Origin: an uncultured Bacteroides sp.
GTDB taxonomy: Bacteria; Bacteroidota; Bacteroidia; Bacteroidales; Bacteroidaceae
NCBI GenBank assembly: GCA_937890825.1
Contig: CALADS010000089.1
Location: 1 to 64,000 of the forward strand
DNA: 64,000 bases
Direction of reading: 5' to 3'
Shown: one piece after another, positions 52,473 through 60,117 of the stretch
Layout: every line of letters begins with the position of its first letter
Position numbering within the stretch: position 1 is the first letter of the stretch
The notes under the pieces: generated by a model
What the model saw: the letters and a program-made list of their open reading frames with translations, nothing else
What the model was told of the DNA's origin: nothing
Databases searched by the model: none
Position numbers and translations under genes: made by a program

Positions 52473-53377
52473 TACAAATTATAATTATGAATCAGTAATT
52501 CTGTTAATTTACCACGCTTATCAGCCTTAGCATTAACACTTCTCTTAGCCCATACGCGCTCTATTATAAAATCAGCATACAACTTATCAAAGAAATCATC
52601 ATTTTCGTCTTTACTCTTCCCATCAGAATTGCTTAGCATCCACAAGCAATTATCCCTTTGATTTAATCGAATACAATACTCCGCCAAACGTTTCTGTTCG
52701 TCGTCATTAAAAGGCTCCTTGACATAGGTATTAAAACTGGAAGTACTGCTCAAAGGACGATAAGGGGGATCGAAATAGATAAAATTCACTCCATCCATTA
52801 AGTAGTTTTCTGTTTGCGTGTAATCACCACATAAAATATTTACATCATATCTATTAAGCAATTCACTGTTAGCATAAATCAAGTCTGAATTGCAAATTTG
52901 TGGGTTGGCATTTCTACCAAAAGGAACATTAAACTCTCCCTTTGAATTTTCACGGTATAAACCATTAAAACATGTACGATTGAGAAAAATCAATAACGCA
53001 GTATCTTCAATAGAAGTCAAATTTCTTGAATTAAAAACCTTACGCATAGAAAGAAAATAATCTTTCATAGACTCTTCTGACGAAAGAGATTTATACTCAT
53101 TCTCTATTTTAGATAATTCTTCAATAAGAGAGTCCGGATTTTCTTTGATATTTCTATAAGCGATAACCAAATGCTGATTGATATCATTAATGGTGACATG
53201 CCGTATATGGGGGTAACGCTGCAACATATAGAACAGCATAGCTCCACCACCGACAAATGGTTCAATATACGAAAACTCATTATTTTTAATTATCGCAGGT
53301 AGCTTCTCATCTATCTGTGTAAGCAACTGACCTTTCCCTCCTGCCCATTTAATAAATGGTTTAGGTGAACATTTCAT
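52472..53377 (-). CDS. Dam/DpnM-type N6-adenine DNA methyltransferase (GATC)
   Basis: The 301-residue alpha-class methylase has motif I PFIKWAGGKGQL at 7-18, YIEPFVGGGAMLF at about 37-49, VTINDINQHLV with the SAM-binding Asp, and the catalytic FIYFDPPYRPL near 200-210. NREC-type contacts are seen in LNRTCFNGLYREN. It methylates adenine in GATC and protects the host DNA against the two nucleases encoded behind it. Its stop overlaps the start of the MutH-like gene by one base (TAATG). It is the first gene of the operon. The 289 bp upstream (53378-53666) are very AT-rich, with no recognisable promoter. Confidence 0.92.
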   Translation of the reverse strand: MKCSPKPFIKWAGGKGQLLTQIDEKLPAIIKNNEFSYIEPFVGGGAMLFYMLQRYPHIRHVTINDINQHLVIAYRNIKENPDSLIEELSKIENEYKSLSSEESMKDYFLSMRKVFNSRNLTSIEDTALLIFLNRTCFNGLYRENSKGEFNVPFGRNANPQICNSDLIYANSELLNRYDVNILCGDYTQTENYLMDGVNFIYFDPPYRPLSSTSSFNTYVKEPFNDDEQKRLAEYCIRLNQRDNCLWMLSNSDGKSKDENDDFFDKLYADFIIERVWAKRSVNAKADKRGKLTELLIHNYNL

Positions 53378-53666
53378 AATCTATTAACTTATATCGTTAC
53401 TAAACAATCTTCTTGTCAGGCATTCTTTGGAAAATGCACATTTACAAATTTCTAAAATGAAAGTGAGTTATTAAGAGAAAGATCTAAATTTTGTATCCAT
53501 TAGGATAATAGATCAATTAAAGCTACTCAGAACTATCACATTATCAAGATATTGTAATATGAGAAAAACTTCAAATAAAGTTAATAGATGTTATCAATTT
53601 ACGCAAAAATTGAGCTTATATATAAAAATTGCAATAGATATAATTTAAATCAGTGAAACTAATATC

Positions 53667-54098
53667 CTAACCTCTCCCCTCTTCTTCCCGTTCTATAGCT
53701 TTCAGCACCAAGCACAATTCTTCCAGTGCCAAAGAAGAGATGCTATCATGAAGCACTTCACACGATTCTGCATCGTATTCGGTACCCAAGTTATAATGCG
53801 CATAATATCTGAGGTGTTCTCCGCCATTAGGATATATCACGGTATACAATTGCAGGATGAGCGTATATTCTAAATCATCCCACTCCTTTTCGGGTGCCAG
53901 ATTCAAGTTGCGGATATAAGCACACCCCTGCCCTGAAAAGAAATCATACACTTGGCCGATGCGCTCATCACCCCAGGGTTCAATGCCAAATTCATTGCTG
54001 TAATAAGACGCCTCTTCTTCGTAAGAGGTACCGTATTCTTTTACGCGTTTCAGAAGGGCTGCTTCCAAGAGTTCTCTGGCTGATTTTAATGCTTGCAT
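53667..54098 (-). CDS. Hypothetical protein
   Basis: A 143-residue soluble acidic protein has a helical start (ALKSARELLEAALLKRVKEY) and a central beta-rich section with aromatic residues (YTLILQLYTVIYPNGGEHLR). It ends in a helical, acidic tail (LALEELCLVLKAIEREEEGRG). No signal peptide, membrane segment or known motif is visible. It is separated from the restriction-modification operon by 289 bp of AT-rich sequence and from the GH123-like gene by 89 bp. The start codon follows no clear ribosome-binding site, as usual for the phylum. The function is not recognised. Confidence 0.65.
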   Translation of the reverse strand: MQALKSARELLEAALLKRVKEYGTSYEEEASYYSNEFGIEPWGDERIGQVYDFFSGQGCAYIRNLNLAPEKEWDDLEYTLILQLYTVIYPNGGEHLRYYAHYNLGTEYDAESCEVLHDSISSLALEELCLVLKAIEREEEGRG

Positions 54099-54187
54099 AC
54101 GATACTGACTTATACCTCCTCAAATTTATTGTCATTATTGTCACTACTGTCATCGCAGATGTTTTTCAGAGAAAAAGGCTCTTCCCG

Positions 54188-55999
54188 TCAGAACTGATTC
54201 ATAAACCGGTCTGCTTTTTCCACTACCTGCCTGGCCGATTGATGGTCCAGCTGCTTTTCATCAAACTCACGAAGCATCTTGTCCAGCTGCTTCAGGGCTG
54301 ACTTATTTCCTTCTTTCTGCCAGTCGGCTTTCAGGATGCGAATCTTTTCATACGCCTGAATACCGGCCACCAGATTCTCAAAGCGGATGGAACTTCGGGC
54401 ACCCGGATACACCAGGTACGTGTCGCCGGCTCCCCAGGCCAGAAAGCGGCTGTCCAGCAGAGGTTCTATGGTCCAACTGTTCAAGGCCCAGCGCAGATAG
54501 CCGTCCAAGTGTTCCTTGGCCGCATACCACCCTATCCAGGCTGCCTCGGCCGGATGGCTGAATGTGTAGGTATTGGGATGAGATTCCGTGCAGCAGGTAT
54601 AGAAAGTGGTCTTCTTGTTCGCTGCCCGGCGGGCACGCTTGGTCTCTTCACTGAATTTGTCGGCCAGGGCAATGCTGTAGTCATCCAGTTGGTCGGACAG
54701 TTCTTCGTGCAGGGCACCAGCCAAAGACACCTTGAAGTCGGGGTCGGCCTCGTGAATGATGGCAAAAGCGCGGTCCATATCTTTTTTCGGACGCTCGTCC
54801 ATGGCAATGTGGGTTATGTCGAACCACCCCTTTGCCTTCAGATGGCGGGCAAAGTCTTTCAGCATCGTCAGCCAGAAATCAGCGTATGCCGGATCTTCGG
54901 GCTTCATCTTCATTTCTTTCAGCGAATGCGTGGCCTGGTCGAAATATTGAAATGAAAGTTTCCAGGGAATCATGGAATAGCAGCCTATCTCTTGGGTCAC
55001 CCCCACTTTCATCATCAGCTCCACCCATTTATCAAAAATCGTATAGTCGAAATACCATGTGCCGTCCACGCGCTTCATCCAGGTAATCATTGATTCAAAA
55101 GGGTCGTACGTCTGGCCGCCCCAGGGATGATGCATAATGGAGGTGGTGATGACTTTCCCTCCGGCATCGGCATAGCTTTGCAGTTCTTTCTCCAGCAGGT
55201 CGAAGTGAGCCCGGCTCCATAACGGCACCCGGTGGTAGCGGGCCACGGCAAAGGGATTCTGCCAAAGGTCCAGATGAAAGGCCCACTGGCTGGGTGCAGG
55301 CAGTGTACGGCGTTGTACCTCCACTTCCAGTTTCAAGCTGCCCAGCACCCGGCTGCCGTTCTTCACGGTCAGTTCCGAAGTATACAGGCCGGCTGCTGCC
55401 TCCTGCGGTATCCATACACGTACCCAATAGCCTTGGGTGGTACGTGCCTGCATGGACAGCTGAGCAGTGAGGGGGTCGATGGGGTCGGCCACGAGGGTAG
55501 AGTCAAACTGCGACAGGTCGGGGCGGAGTCCGCAAGTGCCTTTACCGTCCTTGTTCAGCCCGTCGGTCATCACATAGCGCACAAATCCCCTCATCACCCT
55601 GGCATCATCGAGCAAGGCGTGCTGCCGGTTCTGCAGGGCAGACATTTCCACCTGCACGCTGTCCAGCGGTTCGGGCGACGTGATAACCAGCTGGGCGGAT
55701 ACCCGTTCGCCTTTCCACCCTTTCAGGCGAAGGCTTTTTTTATGAAGTTTCGGATGGCTTTCTTTGCGATAGCGTTCGTACACGGAGCCCCAGGCACACG
55801 AAGGTTTCGTCACCCCTTTCCACGAATCAGCATCCACTGCTTGAGGATTAGCCAATTCCACATACGAGGTCAGCGGAAAAGGAGGCTGTCCGGTAGGATG
55901 TCCCGAATGGGTATACCCTTGTACCGTCTGAGCCTGTATGCCCAGCATACCCGTCAAGGCTGCCAAGGCCATATATACCAAAGTTGTTTTCAAATTCAT
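54188..55999 (-). CDS. GH123-like / DUF4091 glycoside hydrolase, secreted
   Basis: From the ATG at 55999 the protein has 603 residues: a signal peptide (about 1-24, GIQAQ), a beta-sandwich N-terminal part to about 215, and a TIM-barrel catalytic domain. The barrel has HIAMDERPKKD with D401-E402, matching the Asp-Glu pair of GH123 enzymes in which Asp orients the substrate N-acetyl group and Glu is the acid. A C-terminal beta part with WGAGDTYLVYPG follows. GH123 enzymes are beta-N-acetylgalactosaminidases acting on glycosphingolipids or mucin-type sugars. Specificity here is inferred. No SusC/SusD pair is nearby, so it is an isolated hydrolase. An ATG at 56092 would put 31 odd residues before the signal and overlaps the promoter. 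Confidence 0.82.
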   Translation of the reverse strand: MNLKTTLVYMALAALTGMLGIQAQTVQGYTHSGHPTGQPPFPLTSYVELANPQAVDADSWKGVTKPSCAWGSVYERYRKESHPKLHKKSLRLKGWKGERVSAQLVITSPEPLDSVQVEMSALQNRQHALLDDARVMRGFVRYVMTDGLNKDGKGTCGLRPDLSQFDSTLVADPIDPLTAQLSMQARTTQGYWVRVWIPQEAAAGLYTSELTVKNGSRVLGSLKLEVEVQRRTLPAPSQWAFHLDLWQNPFAVARYHRVPLWSRAHFDLLEKELQSYADAGGKVITTSIMHHPWGGQTYDPFESMITWMKRVDGTWYFDYTIFDKWVELMMKVGVTQEIGCYSMIPWKLSFQYFDQATHSLKEMKMKPEDPAYADFWLTMLKDFARHLKAKGWFDITHIAMDERPKKDMDRAFAIIHEADPDFKVSLAGALHEELSDQLDDYSIALADKFSEETKRARRAANKKTTFYTCCTESHPNTYTFSHPAEAAWIGWYAAKEHLDGYLRWALNSWTIEPLLDSRFLAWGAGDTYLVYPGARSSIRFENLVAGIQAYEKIRILKADWQKEGNKSALKQLDKMLREFDEKQLDHQSARQVVEKADRFMNQF

Positions 56000-56031
56000 A
56001 CGCTCGAAGATAATCACGGTGTAACAGTTAT

Positions 56032-56039
56032 CAAAGATA
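56032..56039 (-). promoter_or_regulatory. Promoter -7 element of the GH123-like gene
   Basis: TATCTTTG on the minus strand, 33 bp before the start at 55999. It shows that the longer frame from 56092 cannot be translated from this promoter. Confidence 0.6.
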
Positions 56040-56101
56040 ACCATTTTTGTGCATATTACCTGCATCAGGCGGGAAATATTTCTATTTTTCACCTCCCTTC
56101 A

Positions 56102-56146
56102 TTTCCTTCATTTCCTTCATTCCTTCACTCTCCTTACACACACGCG
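56102..56146. repeat. Inverted dispersed repeat, left copy
   Basis: Tandem TTTCCTTCAT units followed by TCCTTCACTCTC and a CA-rich, CGCG end. The inverse copy is at 57101-57149, about 1 kb away, on the other side of the superoxide reductase gene. The gap between the GH123-like leader and the dfx terminator (56093-56344) also contains the 10-bp repeats at 56307 and AT-rich sequence without a gene. Confidence 0.75.
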
Positions 56147-56306
56147 GGCGATAATATAATTTGTTTCTACTGATATTTTTACTGCTAAAGTATAAATTAC
56201 TAGCTATATCATATAATATTAGTTAAATATAGCAGTATAAATTGAGTAAAACCAGACTAAAACGATAAAGACTTCGCCTAAAAAAAACTCCAATCTGCCT
56301 ACTATA

Positions 56307-56336
56307 AACCTTCGAAAACCTTCAATAACCTTCGAT
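56307..56336. repeat. Three tandem 10-bp repeats (AACCTTCRAW)
   Basis: AACCTTCGAA, AACCTTCAAT and AACCTTCGAT follow each other without spacing. A 10-bp period places them on the same face of the helix, as a protein-binding array would be. They lie just past the dfx terminator. No function is known to me. Confidence 0.6.
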
Positions 56337-56344
56337 TTTCATAC

Positions 56345-56392
56345 AAAAAAAAGAAAGAAGCACTGCCCCTTATGACAGGACACTGCTTCTTT
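56345..56392 (-). terminator. Terminator of the superoxide reductase gene
   Basis: AAAGAAGCA (56354-56362) pairs with TGCTTCTTT (56384-56392), with further inner pairing. On the minus strand a run of eight T follows. Confidence 0.82.
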
Positions 56393-56446
56393 CCACAAGC
56401 GAATGTATGCTACGCCGATGGCATACAGACATTCAATTATTCATCT

Positions 56447-56824
56447 TCACTTGCAATCCGTTTTCCACAAACCGTGAAGGTTGCAATACTCATACACAGC
56501 AACGGGGCGGGCATGACCAACACTCACCTCGGCTTCGGGCTTGTCTTTCAAATCTATCCGGATGCCGCCGTTTTCAGTTTCCACATAGACAAAGGCTATA
56601 TGGTGTTCGGGGTCCATCGGATGGGGCACACTGCCCACTTCTACTTTCAGGGTACAATCATCCATGCGTGTCACCACAGGGACGTGTTTCTCGCCGCTCG
56701 CATCCACCGTATTAGGTTCCAATTCTTCCATTTTTCTACCACAGCAAACAAGGGAAACACCTGAATCTACCACTTTCATTGCTACATTGCCACAAATAGG
56801 GCATTTGAAAAATTTAACTGCCAT
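56447..56824 (-). CDS. Desulfoferrodoxin-type superoxide reductase
   Basis: From the ATG at 56824 the protein has 125 residues. The N-terminal desulforedoxin domain binds one iron with Cys8, Cys11, Cys27 and Cys28 (CPIC and CCG). The main domain carries the active-site iron ligands His47 (EKHVPV), His68 (PHPM), His74 or 75 (EHHI), Cys114 and His117 (YCNLHGLW). It reduces superoxide to hydrogen peroxide without making oxygen, a common defence of anaerobes. The gene is monocistronic with its own promoter and terminator. The ATG at 56836 adds four residues and is less likely. Confidence 0.95.
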   Translation of the reverse strand: MAVKFFKCPICGNVAMKVVDSGVSLVCCGRKMEELEPNTVDASGEKHVPVVTRMDDCTLKVEVGSVPHPMDPEHHIAFVYVETENGGIRIDLKDKPEAEVSVGHARPVAVYEYCNLHGLWKTDCK

Positions 56825-56854
56825 ACTATGATACATTTAAGATGATTAATTCCA

Positions 56855-56862
56855 CAAATATA
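56855..56862 (-). promoter_or_regulatory. Promoter -7 element of the superoxide reductase gene
   Basis: TATATTTG on the minus strand, 31 bp before the start codon at 56824. Confidence 0.6.
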
Positions 56863-56980
56863 CACAAATTTCTACTACACAGCGATAAATTACTCTTTTT
56901 TTTAAAAGCGAAATACTGCTTCTACCCCCCTATTCCATCCACCCTCACCGTATCTCGGTCGCTACTGGCCATGAACAGCT

Positions 56981-57037
56981 CCGTAACATCCCCACGGAGA
57001 GGTACCTCTGCACGGAGATATTACGGGGTTGTTACGG
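56981..57037. repeat. Structured intergenic element
   Basis: CCGTAACATCCCC (56981-56993) and GGGGTTGTTACGG (57025-57037) pair with one mismatch. Between them is the perfect 12-bp palindrome AGAGGTACCTCT (56998-57009), with CACGGAG copies on either side. It could form a branched hairpin or cruciform. The 608-bp gap between dfx and the next gene (56825-57432) holds the dfx promoter, this element, the right inverted repeat, a purine-rich stretch, three GCTACAG copies (57284, 57328, 57351) and the promoter of the next gene. No gene was found in it. Confidence 0.6.
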
Positions 57038-57100
57038 TGCAGATACAGGGGTGAGACAGTGCAGGGCTGTGAACGGTTTTAAAGTCTGCATTATAATGTA

Positions 57101-57149
57101 CGCGCGTGTGTGTGTAAGAGAGAGTGAAGAATGAAGGAAATGAAGGAAA
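57101..57149. repeat. Inverted dispersed repeat, right copy
   Basis: This is the reverse complement of the left copy at 56102-56146, with small length differences in the CA/GT and CT/AG runs. The pair encloses the superoxide reductase gene and its flanks. Confidence 0.75.
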
Positions 57150-57380
57150 CAGAACGAAGGAAAAATATAACATAAAGCATTGAATACGAACGATATACAA
57201 GAGATAAAATAAAACAAGGAAAGGGCGTGAAGAAGGTGACTTGAAGGAAATGAAGAGGAAAACAATAGGTTGTGATAAGGAAAGCTACAGGTTACGGCAG
57301 GCAAAGCTATACTTTGGCGATTAGAAAGCTACAGCTAGGATTTCAGCCAGGCTACAGGTGGATTGTTTTTGTTTTTTTGT

Positions 57381-57388
57381 TACCTTTG
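57381..57388 (+). promoter_or_regulatory. Promoter -7 element of the DUF5063 operon
   Basis: TACCTTTG, 44 bp before the start codon at 57433. Confidence 0.55.
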
Positions 57389-57432
57389 CAGCATAATTAC
57401 GTAAAATCGCTTCTCAAAGTATCCTAAGGTAT

Positions 57433-58008
57433 ATGAAAAAAGAAAGTCAAACCATCTTCGACCGCAACGTGATAGAGTTTGTTACCGTGGCGGCGGAATT
57501 CTGCAAGTTTCTGGAGCAGGCCGAGGGCTGCAAAAGAATCCACTTCGTGGATACGGCACTCAAAATACTGCCTCTGCTATATCTCAAAGCGTCGATGATG
57601 CCCCGCTGCGAAACGCTGGGCGATGAGGCGCCGGAAAGTTACGTCACCGAAGAAACGTATGAGATTATCCGCATGAACCTGGCCGGTATACTGGCCGAAA
57701 AGGATGATTACCTGGATGTGTTTGTGTCGGACATGAAGTACAGCGACCAGCCCATCACCCGGTATATATCGGAAGACCTGGCTGATATTTACCAGGATAT
57801 AAAGGACTTTATCTTTGTGTTCCAGCTGGGCCTCAACGAGACGATGAACGACGCACTGGCCATCTGCCAGGAGAACTTCGCGCTCTACTGGGGGCAGAAA
57901 CTGGTGAACACGCTCAGGGCCTTGCACGAAGTGAGATATGCTGCCGCAGACGATGAGGAAGAGGCATCGGACGAAACGGACGGACAGGAAGAGGATTCGT
58001 TTATCTAA
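57433..58008 (+). CDS. DUF5063 protein
   Basis: The 191-residue soluble helical protein matches DUF5063 by its start (VIEFVTVAAEFCKFLE), the middle ILPLLYLKASMMP, and the YISEDLADIYQDIKDFIFVF helix. The tail is very acidic (DDEEEASDETDGQEED). Its function is unknown. In Bacteroidota it is commonly followed by a 3'-5' exonuclease gene, as here with no gap, so a link to DNA or RNA turnover is possible but unproven. The start follows an AT-rich leader and its promoter. Confidence 0.82.
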   Translation: MKKESQTIFDRNVIEFVTVAAEFCKFLEQAEGCKRIHFVDTALKILPLLYLKASMMPRCETLGDEAPESYVTEETYEIIRMNLAGILAEKDDYLDVFVSDMKYSDQPITRYISEDLADIYQDIKDFIFVFQLGLNETMNDALAICQENFALYWGQKLVNTLRALHEVRYAAADDEEEASDETDGQEEDSFI

Positions 58009-58632
58009 ATGGCTACTAAGATTATGATTATCCATAAGACTATCAATAAAGAAAGTATCAATGAGATGCCTAAGGTACTGTTTGGCGGACAGATACATGT
58101 GGTGCAGACACCTCAGGAGGTGGAACGGGCTGTGGCATACCTGAAAACTTGCCCGATAGTGGGCATAGACAGCGAGACAAGACCGTCGTTCACCAAAGGC
58201 AGGGTACATAAGGTGGCTCTGCTGCAGATTGCCTCAGAGGAACACTGCTTTCTGTTCCGGCTGAATCTTACCGGACTGACACTGCCGCTGATTCTGCTGC
58301 TGGAGAATCCGAATGTGCTGAAGGTGGGGCTCTCGCTGAAAGACGACTTCATGATGCTGCGCAAACGGGCACCGTTTGAACCCCGAGGATACATCGAGCT
58401 GCAAGAGTATGTGCGGATGTTTGGCATAGAGGACAAAAGCCTGCAGAAAATCTATGGCATCTTGTTCGGACAGAAGATTTCGAAGAGCCAGCGGCTGTCC
58501 AACTGGGAGGCGGCAGAGCTGACGCAGCCACAGCAGTTGTATGCAGCTACCGATGCCTGGGCTTGCCTGAATATCTACAACAAGTTGCAGCAACTGAAGA
58601 ACAGCGGCGATTTTGAAATAGCCGATAATTAA
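58009..58632 (+). CDS. 3'-5' exonuclease, DEDDy family
   Basis: The 207-residue protein has the DEDD exonuclease fold. Exo I is VGIDSETRPSF (Asp and Glu near 50-52), Exo II is LKVGLSLKDDFMML near 105-118 with the Asp, and Exo III is LYAATDAWA near 178-186 with the Tyr-x3-Asp of the DEDDy subgroup. There are no extra HRDC domains, so it is shorter than RNase D. It could trim RNA or DNA. The start abuts the DUF5063 stop, with an alternative ATG at 58024. The rlmI-like gene follows after 36 bp. Confidence 0.88.
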   Translation: MATKIMIIHKTINKESINEMPKVLFGGQIHVVQTPQEVERAVAYLKTCPIVGIDSETRPSFTKGRVHKVALLQIASEEHCFLFRLNLTGLTLPLILLLENPNVLKVGLSLKDDFMMLRKRAPFEPRGYIELQEYVRMFGIEDKSLQKIYGILFGQKISKSQRLSNWEAAELTQPQQLYAATDAWACLNIYNKLQQLKNSGDFEIADN

Positions 58633-58668
58633 TCGAATCATTCACTTCACTCACATAACTAATCATTC

Positions 58669-59850
58669 ATGTATAAAGTATATCTAAAATCGGGCAAGGA
58701 GGAATCCTTGAAACGCTTTCACCCCTGGGTGTTCTCGGGTGCCATCGCACACCTGGACGGAGAACCGGAAGAAGGGGAAGTAGTAGAAATCTATACCTCG
58801 AAGAAGGAGTTCATTGCCAAAGGGCACTGGCAAATAGGAAGCATTGCCGTGCGCGTGCTGTCGTTCCGCCAAGAGGAAGCTATCGATGCCGACTTCTGGC
58901 GTCGTAAGTTGCGCATTGCGTATGAAATGAGAAAAAGTATCGGCATTGCCGGCCATCCGGCCAATAACACGTACCGACTGGTACATGGCGAGGGGGATAA
59001 CCTGCCCGGGCTGGTGATCGATATCTATGCACGCACGGCAGTGATGCAGGCACACTCGGCCGGCATGCACCTGGACCGTATGGCCATAGCCGACGCGCTG
59101 ACCGAAGTGATGGGTGAAGAGATAGACAACATCTACTATAAATCGGAAACTACCCTGCCCTTCAAGGCCGACTTATATCCGGAAAACGGGTTCTTACGCG
59201 GAGGCAGCGCAGATAACATCGCCATGGAGTATGGACTGAAATTCCACATCGACTGGCTGAAAGGACAGAAAACGGGATTCTTTGTGGACCAGCGCGAAAA
59301 CCGTGCGCTGCTGGAACGCTATGCACCGGGACGCAGCGTACTGAATATGTTCTGCTATACAGGTGGATTCTCGGTGTATGCCATGCGCGGAAACGCCAAG
59401 CTGGTGCACTCGGTAGACAGTTCGGCCAAGGCTATCGATTTGACCAACCAGAATATTGAACTGAATTTTCCGGGAGATACACGCCATGCAGCCTTTGCCG
59501 AGGATGCCTTTAAGTATCTGGACCGCATGGGCGACCAGTATGACTTGATTATCCTGGACCCGCCTGCCTTTGCCAAGCACCGCGATGCGCTGCGCAATGC
59601 ATTGCAGGGCTACCGCAAACTGAATGTGAAGGCATTCGAAAAAATCAAACCGGGCGGCATTCTCTTCACATTCTCGTGCTCGCAGGCGGTGAGCAAGGAG
59701 AATTTCCGCACGGCTGTGTTTACAGCAGCGGCCATGTCGGGCAGAAGCGTGCGCATCTTGCACCAGCTTACCCAACCGGCCGACCACCCGGTAAGCATCT
59801 ACCATCCGGAAGGCGAATACCTGAAGGGATTGGTGCTCTATGTGGAATAA
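58669..59850 (+). CDS. rlmI: 23S rRNA (cytosine-C5)-methyltransferase, RlmI-like
   Basis: The 393-residue enzyme has an N-terminal PUA domain (about 1-75, HPWVFSGAI), a middle EEHD-like domain (RLVHGEGDNLPGLVIDIY), and a SAM-dependent Rossmann domain. The latter has MFCYTGGFSVYA near 226-237, VHSVDSSAKAI, the catalytic region DPPAFAKHRDA near 300-310, and FSCSQAVSKENF with the active-site Cys near 340. It should methylate a cytosine of 23S rRNA (C1962 in E. coli). It ends the DUF5063-exonuclease-rlmI unit. Confidence 0.92.
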   Translation: MYKVYLKSGKEESLKRFHPWVFSGAIAHLDGEPEEGEVVEIYTSKKEFIAKGHWQIGSIAVRVLSFRQEEAIDADFWRRKLRIAYEMRKSIGIAGHPANNTYRLVHGEGDNLPGLVIDIYARTAVMQAHSAGMHLDRMAIADALTEVMGEEIDNIYYKSETTLPFKADLYPENGFLRGGSADNIAMEYGLKFHIDWLKGQKTGFFVDQRENRALLERYAPGRSVLNMFCYTGGFSVYAMRGNAKLVHSVDSSAKAIDLTNQNIELNFPGDTRHAAFAEDAFKYLDRMGDQYDLIILDPPAFAKHRDALRNALQGYRKLNVKAFEKIKPGGILFTFSCSQAVSKENFRTAVFTAAAMSGRSVRILHQLTQPADHPVSIYHPEGEYLKGLVLYVE

Positions 59851-59906
59851 ATAGAAAGCTTAATCCTTAAAAGGAGTTAAATGATAGTAGTTTCTTTATG
59901 ATTTAC

Positions 59907-59937
59907 TATGTTGTATAACATAAAACCTCTATCTTTG
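59907..59937 (+). promoter_or_regulatory. Promoter of short RNA copy 2
   Basis: TATG (59907-59910), 19-bp spacer, TATCTTTG (59930-59937); one mismatch from consensus at the -33 element and the same spacing as copy 1. Confidence 0.75.
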
Positions 59938-59942
59938 CACTG

Positions 59943-60011
59943 TGTTTTTCATGGTATTAGATTTAAGGTTAACAAAGATTGGGTGTCTGGGATAGATACC
60001 CTTCTTTTTTT
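59943..60011 (+). ncRNA. Short RNA, copy 2 of a two-member family
   Basis: The second copy of the 43591-43657 unit, on the plus strand. The 45-nt block at 59938-59982 differs from copy 1 in three places. Then comes a different hairpin, GGGTGTCT-GGGAT-AGATACCC (59981-60001) with one G-T pair, and a T-rich end (60002-60011). The expected transcript is about 69 nt. The unit lies between the rlmI-like gene and the nucleoside permease gene, which has its own promoter 61 bp further on, so it is not a leader of that gene. Hairpin divergence with a constant core supports a functional RNA, not a coding sequence. Confidence 0.75.
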
Positions 60012-60071
60012 ATATACCCCCTGCAACGTTTTTTCAGTCCTCTTTTTTGCGGCTTTTTCATATAAATTAGC

Positions 60072-60079
60072 TACATTTG
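60072..60079 (+). promoter_or_regulatory. Promoter -7 element of the nucleoside permease gene
   Basis: TACATTTG, 38 bp before the start codon. A TTTG lies 22 bp upstream (60046-60049), a little farther than usual. Confidence 0.55.
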
Positions 60080-60117
60080 CAACCTTAAACAAACTTGAAA
60101 AACAATCCTAAAAAACT

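Noticed and set aside
53378..53666. AT-rich gap upstream of the restriction operon inspected for a controller (C) protein gene
   Set aside because: No frame of useful length and no consensus promoter or C-box-like repeat were seen; the sequence is simply AT-rich.
56093..56135. Repeated TTTCCTTCAT units considered as a CRISPR array
   Set aside because: The units are 9-10 bp with no spacers of constant length, and no cas gene is in the window.
55232..56173. A 313-codon plus-strand frame opposite the GH123-like gene
   Set aside because: It is antisense to the hydrolase, crosses its promoter and ends in the repeat region; the composition is that of a shadow frame.
59908..60111. A 67-codon frame over short RNA copy 2
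   Set aside because: It begins before the promoter, runs through the terminator hairpin and T run, and is not conserved in copy 1.
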